Assembly (NCBI RefSeq): GCF_002160065.1
Contig: NZ_NFJW01000016.1
Location: forward strand, 1 to 47,607
Reading direction: 5' to 3'
DNA length: 47,607 nucleotides
Source: Collinsella sp. An2
GTDB lineage: Bacteria > Actinomycetota > Coriobacteriia > Coriobacteriales > Coriobacteriaceae
Under the pieces are notes generated by a model that saw only the letters and a list, made by a program, of their open reading frames with translations, ran no database searches and was not told where the DNA came from. Shown here one piece after another: positions 35,088 through 43,736 of the stretch. Position numbers and translations under genes: made by a program. Each line of letters starts with the position of its first letter. The stretch's first letter is position 1.

Positions 35088-35522
35088 CTACGCCGCCGCC
35101 TCAGCGCCCACCGCGGCTTCAGCGGCGACGTCCGGAGCGGCGTCCGGCGCGGCAGCCGATGCAGCGTCCGGTGCGGAAAGCTTGTCCTGAGCCGCCGCGG
35201 GAATCTCGTCCCACGACACCTCTTCCCAGCTCACCACGCCGCGCAACGCAAGCGTCTCGAGCTTGAGATAGGCCCCCTCGCGCAGCTCGTGCGAGGCATC
35301 GAACCCCAGCGTCTCCTGCTTGCCCTGGGCATCTGCTGCAGGCAGGTCGTAGTGATAGTCAAAGCCGTTGTTGTTCTCATCTGCCTTGGTGAGGCGCGCG
35401 TTATCCACCTGCACGTACCACTCCGACGAGTCCACGAATACCTGCTGGTACCCCCACCAGGCCGCCGCAGCCGCCGCACAAATGACCAAACACGTCACGA
35501 CGATTCCCAGTACGCGTTTCAC
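35088..35522 (-). CDS. YxeA-like (DUF1093) exported protein
   Basis: A 144-residue protein with an N-terminal signal or anchor helix (about 5-25), then the YxeA-type region WYVQVDNARLT, FDYHYDLPAADAQG and LGFDASHELREGAYLKLET, and an Ala/Asp-rich tail (about 115-144). The start is GTG at 35522, preceded by AAAGGGG. YxeA proteins commonly neighbour BceAB/YxdLM antimicrobial-peptide exporters, as here. Function unknown. Confidence 0.8.
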   Translation of the reverse strand: MKRVLGIVVTCLVICAAAAAAWWGYQQVFVDSSEWYVQVDNARLTKADENNNGFDYHYDLPAADAQGKQETLGFDASHELREGAYLKLETLALRGVVSWEEVSWDEIPAAAQDKLSAPDAASAAAPDAAPDVAAEAAVGAEAAA

Positions 35523-35684
35523 AGCGCACCCCTTTCAACCTATTGCTGTTGTTCCCTGTTGTGTGTCGTGCGTCTCCAGCAGGGGCGGGGCTGGATGCCA
35601 CCACCCCTGCTTCGAAGGCCGGCGCCTCCGGCGGAGCTCGCGGTCGAAGTCCGCCGCTCTGGCGGGCCCCTGCCGCTCGACCGA

Positions 35685-37889
35685 CTACTCCCCGTGACGC
35701 ACTCGGACGGCGTCGCGAATGATGCCCTTGCTCATGAGATAGGTCACCAGGAAGTACCCGCCGTAGGCCACGACAAAAATCGCCGCCGTAAGCCCCACCG
35801 TGCCACCGATGGACATGCCGCCAAACAGCGCCACGAGTTCGATGATCACCGAGAGCGCCACGCAGGAGTGCGCGATGCCCATCACCAGCGGAAAGACGAA
35901 GAAGATCGCCTGCTGCACCAGCACCGAATGCGAGATCTCGCGCGTGGAGGTGCCCAGCTCAGACAGGATGCGGTAGTTGGGGCCGGCGTCGGCCACACCC
36001 GAGAGCTGCTGGATGGTGAGAATGGCAGCGCATGCGACCACGAGCACAAAGCCGATGTAGATGGCCAGGTAGCTGATGAGGCCGTTCATGGAGTCCACCG
36101 ACTGGTAGGTCGTCGTGCGCGTCGCCTCGACGCCCCACCCAGCCACGACATCGCCTTGGCTGTTCGTGATCTCGCCGTACGAGCGGGGCTCCGACACGTA
36201 GTCGTCACCGTCCTGCACGCTGACGCCGTCGGCGTAGTTGCACAGCAGGTATCCGTAGTAAAGCGGCAGGTTCAGCGAATCGACCACATCGTCGGGCAGC
36301 ACGATCGTGCCGGAATTCATGCCCATCGAGGAGTTGATGAAGACGCTCGCCTCCACGTCCACGCGATCCTGCACGGGATGCAGCGACCGCCCGCCGATCG
36401 TAAGGCCTATGCCCTGGCCGAGCACGGCGTTGTACACCCGGTTCACGGTGTCGCCCATATCGGAGAGAAGCGTGTAGCCGTCCTCGCCCACATCGAGCGC
36501 ATCCATTCCTCGGAAGGCGCGGTACGCGTTGTAGTCGCTCGCGCGCATCACCATAAGCCCCAGCGTCTCCACGCCCGCGTCGCTCACGCCCTTGGGCAAC
36601 GGCATGTTCACCGCATCGCACAGGCCCTGCAGCGACACGACCGGGGCATCTGTGCCCAGCGGCGTCGAGTCGTAGGCGTTGACCTCTACGTAGTCGCCCA
36701 CAATCGACTGCAGATCGAACGGCTGCCCCTCGCGCTCACCCGACATAAACGTGTCGGCCTCGCTTGCCTTCATAAGGTCCACCGGCTCCGTCGCCACCGC
36801 ATAGTGCGTGGGCGACGGGTCTTCGGGTGCATCGCCCGAGGCGTTCATCTCGTCGACCGTCTGTGGGCTAAAGTACACAAGGCAGCGCGTGAAATCCACG
36901 GGCGTGCCGCGGTCCACGTTTTCGTTCATGACGCTTGCGAGCGACATGCCCGCCGTGACCGACGTGATGGCCAAAAAGAGAATCATGGCGATCATGGCCA
37001 TAGAGAAGCTCACCGTGTTCACCTTCGCGGCAAGCTGACGCAGCGTGACCATGTTGAGGCCGCGCCAGTAGATGCCGCGAGCGCCCTGCAGCGCCTTGAG
37101 CAAAAAGCCCGAAAGCCCAAAGAAGAAAAGAATCGTGCCCACCACGACGATGATAGTGGTGATGAGAAACGCCTGCATGGCCTGGGGCGAGCCGTCGTAG
37201 GGCAGGCCGTCGTTGAGCAGGCGCACATACGCCACGATGATCGCCGCCAGCCCCACGATGAAAATCGCCGCCGAGACCCAGGGGTTCCGTGTTTTGATGG
37301 TCTCGTTTTTGCGGCTTGCACTCATGAGGTCGATGATGCGGGCGCGGGCGACCACGCGCAGGTTGAAGATGAGCGTCACCAGGAAGATCGCGACCAGGCA
37401 TCCCACGGTGGTCATGAAGGCGCCAACCGAGAAGAAGAAGTGGAAGTTGGCGATCTGCGTCTTGAAGAGCGACGCTGTGAAAAACACCATGAGCTGCGAG
37501 AGCGCAAGGCCCAGCACCACACCAAGCACCAGCGCCGCAAGCGACACGAACAGGGTCTCGAGCGCCATGATGCGGGCCACCTGTCCGCGACTCATGCCAA
37601 GCACCTGGTACAGGCCAAACTCCTTCTTGCGCCGCTTCATGATGAAGTTGTTCGCATACACCATAAGAAAGCCCATGACCACGGCAAGAAACACCGTGAG
37701 GCCCGAAATGATGCTGCCAAGCGTCTCGCCCATGCCGGCGTTTTCCTGGGTGACGCCGGCGATGTCCACCTGCAGGGAGATGGTGTTGAACGCATAGAAC
37801 ACGGTGACGGCCAGCGTGAGCGTAAGCAGGTAAACGAGGTAGTCTTTACCCGCACGCCGCACGTTGCCCAAAGCGATCTTACAGAGCAT
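35685..37889 (-). CDS. BceB-type FtsX-like ABC permease
   Basis: A 734-residue FtsX-family permease. The N-terminal part has TM1 (about 18-38) and a TM pair plus helix (about 55-300), the large extracellular domain of BceB proteins spans about 310-580, and three C-terminal helices follow (about 610-720). The family handles cell-wall-active peptides such as bacitracin. GGAGGGG precedes ATG 37889, which overlaps the end of the ATPase gene by 11 bp, so translation is coupled. No two-component BceRS pair is in the window. Confidence 0.9.
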   Translation of the reverse strand: MLCKIALGNVRRAGKDYLVYLLTLTLAVTVFYAFNTISLQVDIAGVTQENAGMGETLGSIISGLTVFLAVVMGFLMVYANNFIMKRRKKEFGLYQVLGMSRGQVARIMALETLFVSLAALVLGVVLGLALSQLMVFFTASLFKTQIANFHFFFSVGAFMTTVGCLVAIFLVTLIFNLRVVARARIIDLMSASRKNETIKTRNPWVSAAIFIVGLAAIIVAYVRLLNDGLPYDGSPQAMQAFLITTIIVVVGTILFFFGLSGFLLKALQGARGIYWRGLNMVTLRQLAAKVNTVSFSMAMIAMILFLAITSVTAGMSLASVMNENVDRGTPVDFTRCLVYFSPQTVDEMNASGDAPEDPSPTHYAVATEPVDLMKASEADTFMSGEREGQPFDLQSIVGDYVEVNAYDSTPLGTDAPVVSLQGLCDAVNMPLPKGVSDAGVETLGLMVMRASDYNAYRAFRGMDALDVGEDGYTLLSDMGDTVNRVYNAVLGQGIGLTIGGRSLHPVQDRVDVEASVFINSSMGMNSGTIVLPDDVVDSLNLPLYYGYLLCNYADGVSVQDGDDYVSEPRSYGEITNSQGDVVAGWGVEATRTTTYQSVDSMNGLISYLAIYIGFVLVVACAAILTIQQLSGVADAGPNYRILSELGTSTREISHSVLVQQAIFFVFPLVMGIAHSCVALSVIIELVALFGGMSIGGTVGLTAAIFVVAYGGYFLVTYLMSKGIIRDAVRVRHGE

Positions 37890-38916
37890 CGGACCCCTCC
37901 CCGCCCATCATGGCCACGACCTCCATGATGCGTTCGAAGAACTCCTGGCGCGTGGAGTCGCCGCGACGCAGCTCCGTAAAGATGCGCCCGTCGCGGATGA
38001 AGAGCACACGGTGCGTGTAGCTCGCGGCAAAGCTGTCGTGCGTAACCATGAGCACCGTCGCCTGATAGCTCTTGTTCATGGCTTCGAAGCTCTCAAGCAG
38101 CAGGCGCGCGTTTTTGGAGTCAAGCGCGCCTGTGGGCTCGTCGGCCATGATGATGGCGGGGTCGGTCACGAGCGCGCGAGCTGCGGCAACGCGCTGCTGC
38201 TGCCCGCCCGAAAGCTGATAGGGATACTTGTCGAGCGTCTCGTGGATGCCAAGACGGCCGGCGACCTCTTCGACGCGGCTCAGCACCTCCTTGGCAGGTA
38301 CATGGCTGATGGTAAGCGGCAGCGCGATGTTCTCGCGCGCGGTGAGGGTGTCCAGCAGGTTGGAGTCCTGGAAGATAAAGCCCAGCTGCTCGCGGCGGAA
38401 TCGCGTGAGCTTAGAGGACTTGAGCTTCGTGACGTCCTCGCCCATTACAAGCACGTTGCCGCTCGTGACTGCATCGATGGTGGACACGCAGTTGAGCAGG
38501 GTCGACTTGCCCGATCCCGACGCGCCCATGATGCCTACGAAATCGCCCTTCATGACGGTAAACGACACGTCGACGAGCGCTCGGGTCAGGTTGCCGCGCG
38601 CGCCATAGACCTTCTCGATGTGGCGGACGTCTAGGACCGGCTGTTGGCGGGCGGAGGGCGCGAAGGCCGGGGCCGCACCCTTGCGGGCCGCCTGCGCATC
38701 CAGACGCATGTGCACCCCGGGGGCCGCAGGCGCGGACGTGGTCGGCGCTGTGGTGGCTGCGGTCGGCGGCACGGCGGCTGCTGCCGGCGCCGTGGTCGAA
38801 GCGTTCGGTGCCACAACCGCAGCGTTCGGCGCGACCTGGGCAGGGACCGTAGGCGCAGCGCCGTGACGGGACGAAGCGGCGCCAGGCCGTGTGGGAACAT
38901 TCGTGAGGCGATTCAT
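37879..38916 (-). CDS. BceA-type ABC ATPase with a long N-terminal extension
   Basis: A 345-residue ATPase. Residues about 93-345 are a standard MacB/BceA-type ATPase with Walker [10 protein letters not shown] (131-139), Q-loop FQDSN, signature LSGGQQQR and Walker [13 protein letters not shown]. Residues 1-92 are an unusual Ala/Pro/Thr/Val-rich extension, absent in typical BceA proteins of about 250 residues. The start at 38916 is backed by AAGGA 6 nt upstream; the alternative ATG at residue 70 has a poorer ribosome site. It forms the exporter with 35685-37889. Confidence 0.88.
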   Translation of the reverse strand: MNRLTNVPTRPGAASSRHGAAPTVPAQVAPNAAVVAPNASTTAPAAAAVPPTAATTAPTTSAPAAPGVHMRLDAQAARKGAAPAFAPSARQQPVLDVRHIEKVYGARGNLTRALVDVSFTVMKGDFVGIMGASGSGKSTLLNCVSTIDAVTSGNVLVMGEDVTKLKSSKLTRFRREQLGFIFQDSNLLDTLTARENIALPLTISHVPAKEVLSRVEEVAGRLGIHETLDKYPYQLSGGQQQRVAAARALVTDPAIIMADEPTGALDSKNARLLLESFEAMNKSYQATVLMVTHDSFAASYTHRVLFIRDGRIFTELRRGDSTRQEFFERIMEVVAMMGGEGSDAL

Positions 38917-39040
38917 GGTATTCCTTCCTCGTAGACGCCGCACCGCGGGCGGGGCTACGTCGCGGGCGAAGCCACGTCGCGGGCGGGGCGTCCATATCGT
39001 TCAGAGCAGGAGCGCCTTGCCGGCGCCTCTCACCGCGTGC

Positions 39041-39066
39041 GGCCGGGACGGCACACCGCCCCGGCC
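39041..39066 (-). terminator. GC hairpin between the first small protein and BceA
   Basis: GGCCGGGACGG (39041-39051) pairs with CCGCCCCGGCC (39056-39066) with one mismatch, 11 bp, and a CACA loop. It lacks a T-tract and lies 10 bp after the stop of the small gene at 39077, so it may limit read-through into bceA. Confidence 0.5.
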
Positions 39067-39076
39067 CCGGCGATTA

Positions 39077-39289
39077 TCAGTTGCCTGTCTTCCAGAGAAG
39101 CCAGATCATACCCAGCGAGAGCACCGCCATAATGACGAGCCAGGCGATCATCTCGACAAGCGACATGCCGGCTCGCGTCACCCGACCATGCTTGCGCTCA
39201 GCCGGCCTCACCGCATATGGGTTGCGGTCGGTAACACCATACGTAGCGGGCCTTGGGGTCGTTGCGGTTGCATTTGTGATGTTCATCAT
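39077..39289 (-). CDS. 70-residue single-span membrane protein heading the BceAB operon
   Basis: A small protein with a polar N-terminal 40 residues (Thr/Ala/Arg-rich) and one C-terminal membrane helix (about 46-66, LVEMIAWLVIMAVLSLGMIW), ending LLWKTGN. AGGAGG lies 5 nt before ATG 39289; a second ATG follows directly. It is first in the operon with BceA, BceB and the YxeA-like gene. No family was recognised. Confidence 0.7.
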   Translation of the reverse strand: MMNITNATATTPRPATYGVTDRNPYAVRPAERKHGRVTRAGMSLVEMIAWLVIMAVLSLGMIWLLWKTGN

Positions 39290-39344
39290 CGACACCTCCT
39301 GACCCTATACTCGCAGCACCGCCCACGCGCTGCCATCGATTTGG

Positions 39345-39371
39345 CTTACAGCGAGCTTGCGCTTTTGTAAG
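39345..39371. promoter_or_regulatory. CTTACA/TGTAAG dyad in the bce/mutT divergent gap
   Basis: CTTACA (39345-39350) and TGTAAG (39366-39371) form an inverted repeat with a 15 nt spacer, in the 175 bp region between the BceAB operon and the MutT-Vsr gene. It is a candidate operator for the operon. Confidence 0.35.
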
Positions 39372-39464
39372 GTATGCTGAAGGAAGCCTTAAGCGGCAGG
39401 TGGTGGCTGCTATCTGCTAGGATGCATATGCGTTTCTATCCCCGAGTGCATCTGGAGGAGCCCC

Positions 39465-40307
39465 ATGAAAACCGTCCGCGTATCCGCCGGCATCATCTGC
39501 CGCGACGGAAACCATGACGAGGTGCTCGCGGTCCAGCGCGGCTATGGGGATATGGCAGGGCTCTGGGAGTTCCCGGGCGGCAAGATCGAGCGCGACGAGA
39601 CGCCCGAGGACGCTTGCCGGCGCGAACTTGCCGAGGAGCTTCAGGTGCGCGTCACCAACCTGCGGGATTTCTATACCGTCGAATACGACTACCCCGACTT
39701 TCACCTGTCCATGGAGTGCTTCTTCTGCGAGCTTGACGACGCATCGAAGGAGCCACAGCGCTCTGACCGCCAGCTCGACATTCGCTGGGTGTCTCGGCGC
39801 TCCCTGGCCACGCTGGAATGGATGCCGGCAGATCAGGGGCTTATCGATGCCCTCTCCGAGACGCACGACGCCGCGTCCGAACAGGCGCTGGTCAAGCGCC
39901 GCCACGACAGCCGCCACTCCATGCAGGGCAATCGCGGCAAGAACACCAAGCCCGAGCTGCTTGTGCGCCAGCGCCTGCGAGCCGCCGGACTCACCGGCTA
40001 TCGCCTGCAGTGGAAAAAGGTGCCGGGCCGTCCCGACATCGCGTTTCCCGGCCGCAAGGTTGCCATCTTTGTAAACGGGTGCTTCTGGCATCGCTGCCCG
40101 CACTGCCATCCCAGCACCCCCAAGCGCAATACCGAGTTTTGGGAGGCCAAGTTTCGCCGCAACGTCGAGCGTGACGCTAAGGCTATCTCCGAGCTTACCG
40201 AGATGGGTTGGACCCCTATAACGATTTGGGAATGCCAGCTCAAACGCGACTGTATCGACGAGACCATGGACAAGGTCATCGCCACGGTGCGCGCCGCCAA
40301 GCGATAG
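39465..40307 (+). CDS. MutT (Nudix) - Vsr endonuclease fusion
   Basis: A 280-residue two-domain protein. Residues 1-135 are a MutT-like Nudix hydrolase with a Nudix box at 39-61 (GKIERDE, then RELAEEL; Gln replaces the usual final Gly). Residues 150-280 are a Vsr-type very-short-patch endonuclease: NTKPE (160-164), D191 in PGRPD, FVNGCFWHRCPHCH (202-215, with C206, H209 and further zinc ligands) and WEC with C257. N204 replaces the H64 of E. coli Vsr, as in many homologues. The combination would couple oxidised-nucleotide removal to T:G mismatch nicking. GGAGGAG precedes ATG 39465. No dcm methylase is in the window. Confidence 0.88.
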   Translation: MKTVRVSAGIICRDGNHDEVLAVQRGYGDMAGLWEFPGGKIERDETPEDACRRELAEELQVRVTNLRDFYTVEYDYPDFHLSMECFFCELDDASKEPQRSDRQLDIRWVSRRSLATLEWMPADQGLIDALSETHDAASEQALVKRRHDSRHSMQGNRGKNTKPELLVRQRLRAAGLTGYRLQWKKVPGRPDIAFPGRKVAIFVNGCFWHRCPHCHPSTPKRNTEFWEAKFRRNVERDAKAISELTEMGWTPITIWECQLKRDCIDETMDKVIATVRAAKR

Positions 40308-40629
40308 AGCAGCCAGGCTACCGCACGGGCGGGAGTGCCTCGGCCTTGGGCGGCAGCCGGCGGCGCCGCAGACGCATTCATGGTTTCATCACGGCTCGGC
40401 CATGGTTTCGCCACAATATCCCACCTGTACAGGCGCCTGTCTCACACGCTGCAACTGGCTCAGATTTCGCATACCACCTGCGGAATCACGGGTCCTTCAC
40501 GAAGGCGTAAGAAGGTCTTAAGCAGGCTTGTGGTGTAGCTTCTCGGCACCCTGGACATAATGAGGTCAGCGCAGGAGAAGCAGCACTCCTTGCGCGTATG
40601 GTACAGGTGGTGAGCGAGGAGGCTATCGC
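40308..40629. other. 322 bp gap
   Basis: No gene is supported. It contains a repeated CATGGTTTC (near 40378 and 40400) and a possible -10 box CATAAT at 40556-40561 ahead of the small frame at 40630. Confidence 0.5.
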
Positions 40630-40866
40630 ATGTTTTCTCCCAGAGACGCAGCTGACACACGAGCAGCCATGCAGCCATCCTCACATGCGGACCAACTCTC
40701 CTTCCCCCCGACACAGAGATCAGGCCTCCTCAGCTCCCCCACCGCTCGCCAGCAGTCGGCTGCATCGCATCGCTCGCGCGACCAGCGGGACAACCTTGTA
40801 TCGTCCTGCCGCGCGCTGCTCGATGCATTAAGCGTGCAGCCCCTTAATCACGCGGCAGCGCTGTAA
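40630..40866 (+). CDS. Small unrecognised protein (78 residues)
   Basis: An open frame with an excellent ribosome site (AGGAGG at 40617-40622, 7 nt before ATG 40630), a possible promoter (CATAAT 40556-40561) and a strong terminator 54 bp after its stop. The product is polar and rich in Ser, Ala, Arg and Gln (MFSPRDAADTRAAMQPSSHA...), without membrane helix or known motif. It could also be a regulatory RNA with a spurious frame. No homologue was recognised. Confidence 0.45.
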   Translation: MFSPRDAADTRAAMQPSSHADQLSFPPTQRSGLLSSPTARQQSAASHRSRDQRDNLVSSCRALLDALSVQPLNHAAAL

Positions 40867-40919
40867 AGGCTTTCTCTCCCCTTCCCCTTCTACAGCGCGC
40901 CGCCTTTGTGGCGACTCGC

Positions 40920-40958
40920 AGAAAACCCGGCTCCGAAACCTCGGACGCCGGGTTTTCT
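40920..40958. terminator. Bidirectional rho-independent terminator
   Basis: AGAAAACCCGGC (40920-40931) pairs perfectly with GCCGGGTTTTCT (40947-40958). T-rich ends occur on both strands, so it can end the plus transcript from 40630 and the htpG transcript on the minus strand. Confidence 0.85.
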
Positions 40959-41057
40959 GTTATGAGCGGGATTGTTACACGGGCAATCGCACGAGCAGTC
41001 ACGCACAACCGGCACGGCGCCACGGCCGCATCGCGTTGCACAGTGCACCGTTACCAC

Positions 41058-41097
41058 GGTGGGGCTCGCGCTGCGATTGCGCCGCGCGAGCCCCACC
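41058..41097. terminator. 14 bp hairpin after htpG
   Basis: GGTGGGGCTCGCGC (41058-41071) pairs perfectly with 41084-41097, 61 bp past the htpG stop. No T-tract is present. It adds to the terminator at 40920-40958. Confidence 0.5.
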
Positions 41098-41157
41098 GAT
41101 GTTGTGCGACGCTTCACCGCCGCTATGCTCCGCCGCTGTTGGACGACGTGCGCTTTG

Positions 41158-43191
41158 CTACATGAGCTCGCAGACGTTTTGGGCAAACGCTACGGGGTCC
41201 TCAGGCAGCAGGCCCTCAACGAGCAGCGCCTGATCGTAGAGCAGACCTGCATAGAGCTTCAGCTTGTCGGTGTCGCCTGCCTCCTGAGCAGCGGCCAGCT
41301 TCTGGAAAACCGGATGCTTCGCGTTGAGCTCCAGCACGCGCTGCGCCTGCGGCACGCCGGGCATATCGCCATCCGGGCCCTTCTTCAGGACCTTCTCCAT
41401 CTCGAGCGACAGCGGGCCTTCGGTCGTGATGCATGCCGGTGCGCTCGCCGCATCAACCAGACGCGACGACACGGCGACCTTCTCGACCTTGTCGCCGAGC
41501 GCCTCCTTCATGGCGTCGAACAGGCCCTCGTGCTCCTTGGTTGCCTCCTCGGCATCCTTCTTCTCGTCCTCGGTGGCAAGGTCGAGGTCGCCGGTCGCGA
41601 CGTTCTTGAGCGCCAGATGACGGTCCTCGGTCTCGGGCTCGGCGCCGTCGGCCTGGGCCTTCTCGGCCGCCTCGCGCGCCGCGTCATCCTCGTAGACCTT
41701 GGGCATATCCCTAGCCACGTATTCACGCATGGACTGGAAGGTGAACTCGTCCACGTCCTGCGTGCACAGCAGCACGTCGTAGCCGCGCGCCAGCACGCCC
41801 GTCACCACCGGCATCTTCGCCAGACGCTCGCGGTCGTCGCCCGCGGCGTAATAGATGGCCTTCTGACCTTCGGGCATGGCTTTCGCATACTCGGCAAGCG
41901 TGACCATCTTCTGCTCTTTCGCGCTCCAGAGCAGCAGCAGGTCGGCCAGCTCGGAGGCCTTCGCGCCATAGCTCGCATAGATGCCGTACTTGAGGCCGCG
42001 ACCGAAGTTCTCGAAGAACTTCTCGTAGGTCTCACGGTCGTTGTCACGCATGTCCTCCAGCTCGCTCGTGATCTTCTTCTCCACGCGGCGGGCGATGGCG
42101 CGCAGCTGGCGATCGTGCTGCAAGGTCTCACGGGAAATGTTAAGCGACACGTCGGCCGAGTCGACCACGCCGCGCACGAAGTTGTAGTAGTCGGGCAGCA
42201 GGTCAGCGCACTTCTCCATGATCATGACGTTGGAGCTGTAGAGCGCGAGGCCCTTCTCGTAGTCTTTGCTGTACAGGTCGAACGGCGCACGGCCAGGGAT
42301 AAACAGCAGTGCGTCGTACTCGAGCGCGCCCTCGGCATGGAAGCTGATGGCGCGGGCCGGGTTCTCAAAATCATGGAAGGTGCTCTTGTAGAACTCGTTG
42401 TAGTCATCCTGGCTTACGTCCGAGCTGCGCTTCTTCCAAATCGGCGTCATGGAGTTGATGGTCTCAAGCTCCTGATAGTCCTCATACTCGGGCTTGTAGT
42501 CGTCGCCGGCGTCCTCGGGCTTGGGCTTCTGGCGGGACTTCGTGACCATCATCTGAATCGGGTAGCGCACGTAGTTGCTATAGCGCTTGATGAGGTCCTT
42601 GAGGCCCCACTCGGTGAGATAGCGATCGTAGTTCTCGCCCTCCTCGCCATCGTGACCGGGCTCGTTCTCGCGCACTGTGAGGATGACGTCGGTGCCATGG
42701 GTCGCGCGCTCGCCCGGCTCGATGGTATAGCCCTCTAGGCCGTCGCTCTCCCACACATGTGCGGTGTCCTCGCCATACGCGCGCGACACCACGCGGACGC
42801 GGCTTGCGACCATGAACGCCGAGTAGAAACCCACGCCAAACTGGCCGATGATGTCTACGGCGTCGCCCTGGCTCTGGGCGTTTGCCTCCTTGAACTCCTC
42901 GCTGCCGGAGTGTGCGATGGTGCCCAGGTTGCGCTCAAGCTCCTCCTCGGTCATGCCGATGCCATTGTCCGAGATCGTGATCGTGCGGGCATCGCGATCG
43001 AAGGCAACGCGAATAGCCAGGTCGCCTTCATCGAGCTTGACGCTATCGTCAGAAAGGCTCTTGAAGTTCAGCTTGTCCACGGCGTCGGACGCATTCGAGA
43101 TCAGCTCGCGCAGGAAGATCTCCTTGTTGGTGTAAATCGAGTTAATCATGAGGTCGAGGAGCTTCTTGCTCTCGGTCTTGAATTGACGCAT
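41158..43191 (-). CDS. htpG: Molecular chaperone HtpG (HSP90)
   Basis: A 677-residue bacterial HSP90. The N-terminal ATPase region has the ELISNASDAVDKL motif (residues 29-41), DNGIGM and the GQFGVGFYSAF lid segment; middle and C-terminal dimerisation domains follow, ending CELM. AAGGGA lies about 9 nt before ATG 43191. The middle carries an acidic/Lys stretch as in some homologues. It is monocistronic. A repeated GTTCC[TC]AGTGCAT upstream (43260 and 43342) may be its operator. Confidence 0.95.
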   Translation of the reverse strand: MRQFKTESKKLLDLMINSIYTNKEIFLRELISNASDAVDKLNFKSLSDDSVKLDEGDLAIRVAFDRDARTITISDNGIGMTEEELERNLGTIAHSGSEEFKEANAQSQGDAVDIIGQFGVGFYSAFMVASRVRVVSRAYGEDTAHVWESDGLEGYTIEPGERATHGTDVILTVRENEPGHDGEEGENYDRYLTEWGLKDLIKRYSNYVRYPIQMMVTKSRQKPKPEDAGDDYKPEYEDYQELETINSMTPIWKKRSSDVSQDDYNEFYKSTFHDFENPARAISFHAEGALEYDALLFIPGRAPFDLYSKDYEKGLALYSSNVMIMEKCADLLPDYYNFVRGVVDSADVSLNISRETLQHDRQLRAIARRVEKKITSELEDMRDNDRETYEKFFENFGRGLKYGIYASYGAKASELADLLLLWSAKEQKMVTLAEYAKAMPEGQKAIYYAAGDDRERLAKMPVVTGVLARGYDVLLCTQDVDEFTFQSMREYVARDMPKVYEDDAAREAAEKAQADGAEPETEDRHLALKNVATGDLDLATEDEKKDAEEATKEHEGLFDAMKEALGDKVEKVAVSSRLVDAASAPACITTEGPLSLEMEKVLKKGPDGDMPGVPQAQRVLELNAKHPVFQKLAAAQEAGDTDKLKLYAGLLYDQALLVEGLLPEDPVAFAQNVCELM

Positions 43192-43438
43192 GTACCGTCA
43201 TCCCTTCTGCCTGCAATACGGGATTGCACCCGTCTGACGCCTCGTGGGCCATTGTTCATGTTCCTAGTGCATAGTACCCATCTGGACGCTCATAAAACCT
43301 TAGTGTTAAAGACTTAGATTATTTCATTGAACAGCCGCAACGTTCCCAGTGCATGCATTGAGGCGCATACAAAACACCTGCCGCCGGCAAAACACACCGC
43401 CCACCATGATGCGCTCATTTCGATCGCGCTGGGAATTC

Positions 43439-43661
43439 ACGCTAGAAATCGTTTGTGTGGTCAATTTACCCACTGAGGTAGTTTTTTGAGGCGCCTCGAT
43501 GTTACATGCATACGCCAAAAGGCGCTAATAACACCCCATTTACTGCACGCCCACCGGAAAAATGGCTCCGTTGAGGCGCGAGGACGCCCTTGTACGTCCA
43601 AGTTGGAGATAAGAAAAACTACCTCAGTGGGTAAATTGACCACCCATTTGATTTTTAGCGT
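43439..43661. repeat. Long inverted repeat, 48 bp arms
   Basis: 43457-43486 and 43614-43643 are perfectly complementary over 30 bp (left arm starts GTGGTCAATTTACCC). The match extends outward to 43439 and 43661 with about six mismatches (ACGCTA[GA]AAATC). Inside the 127 nt interior, GCGCCTC (43491-43497) and GAGGCGC (43573-43579) also pair. The AT-rich arms stand out from the GC-rich surroundings. Confidence 0.85.
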
Positions 43662-43686
43662 ACGCGAGAGTGGAAGCAGCGGATTT

Positions 43687-43715
43687 TTGATACACAACTG
43701 ACTGTAGTTTATACA
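43687..43715 (+). promoter_or_regulatory. Strong sigma-70-type promoter of the second AbiEi/DUF559-like gene
   Basis: TTGATA (43687-43692), a 17 bp spacer and TATACA (43710-43715), 21 bp before the ATG at 43737. It lies just outside the inverted repeat, so inversion of that element would not remove it. Confidence 0.65.
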
Positions 43716-43736
43716 TTTTGGCGATTGGAGCAGGAC

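Larger units (their letters stand above)
43192..43736. promoter_or_regulatory. 545 bp divergent region with inverted repeat and promoters
   Basis: No gene is supported. It holds two GTTCC[TC]AGTGCAT copies (43260-43272, 43342-43354) on the htpG side, the inverted repeat 43439-43661, and the promoter of the next gene at 43687-43715. Confidence 0.6.

Noticed and set aside
35079-37928. A 949-codon open frame on the plus strand opposite the BceB gene
   Set aside because: It is antisense to a clear FtsX-type permease. Its His/Arg/Glu-rich translation is the mirror of GC-rich coding DNA, and it has no ribosome site.
43457-43643. Invertible promoter (inverton) for the downstream gene
   Set aside because: The good promoter at 43687-43715 lies outside the inverted repeat and no invertase gene is in the window. 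Inversion cannot be excluded without strain or read data.
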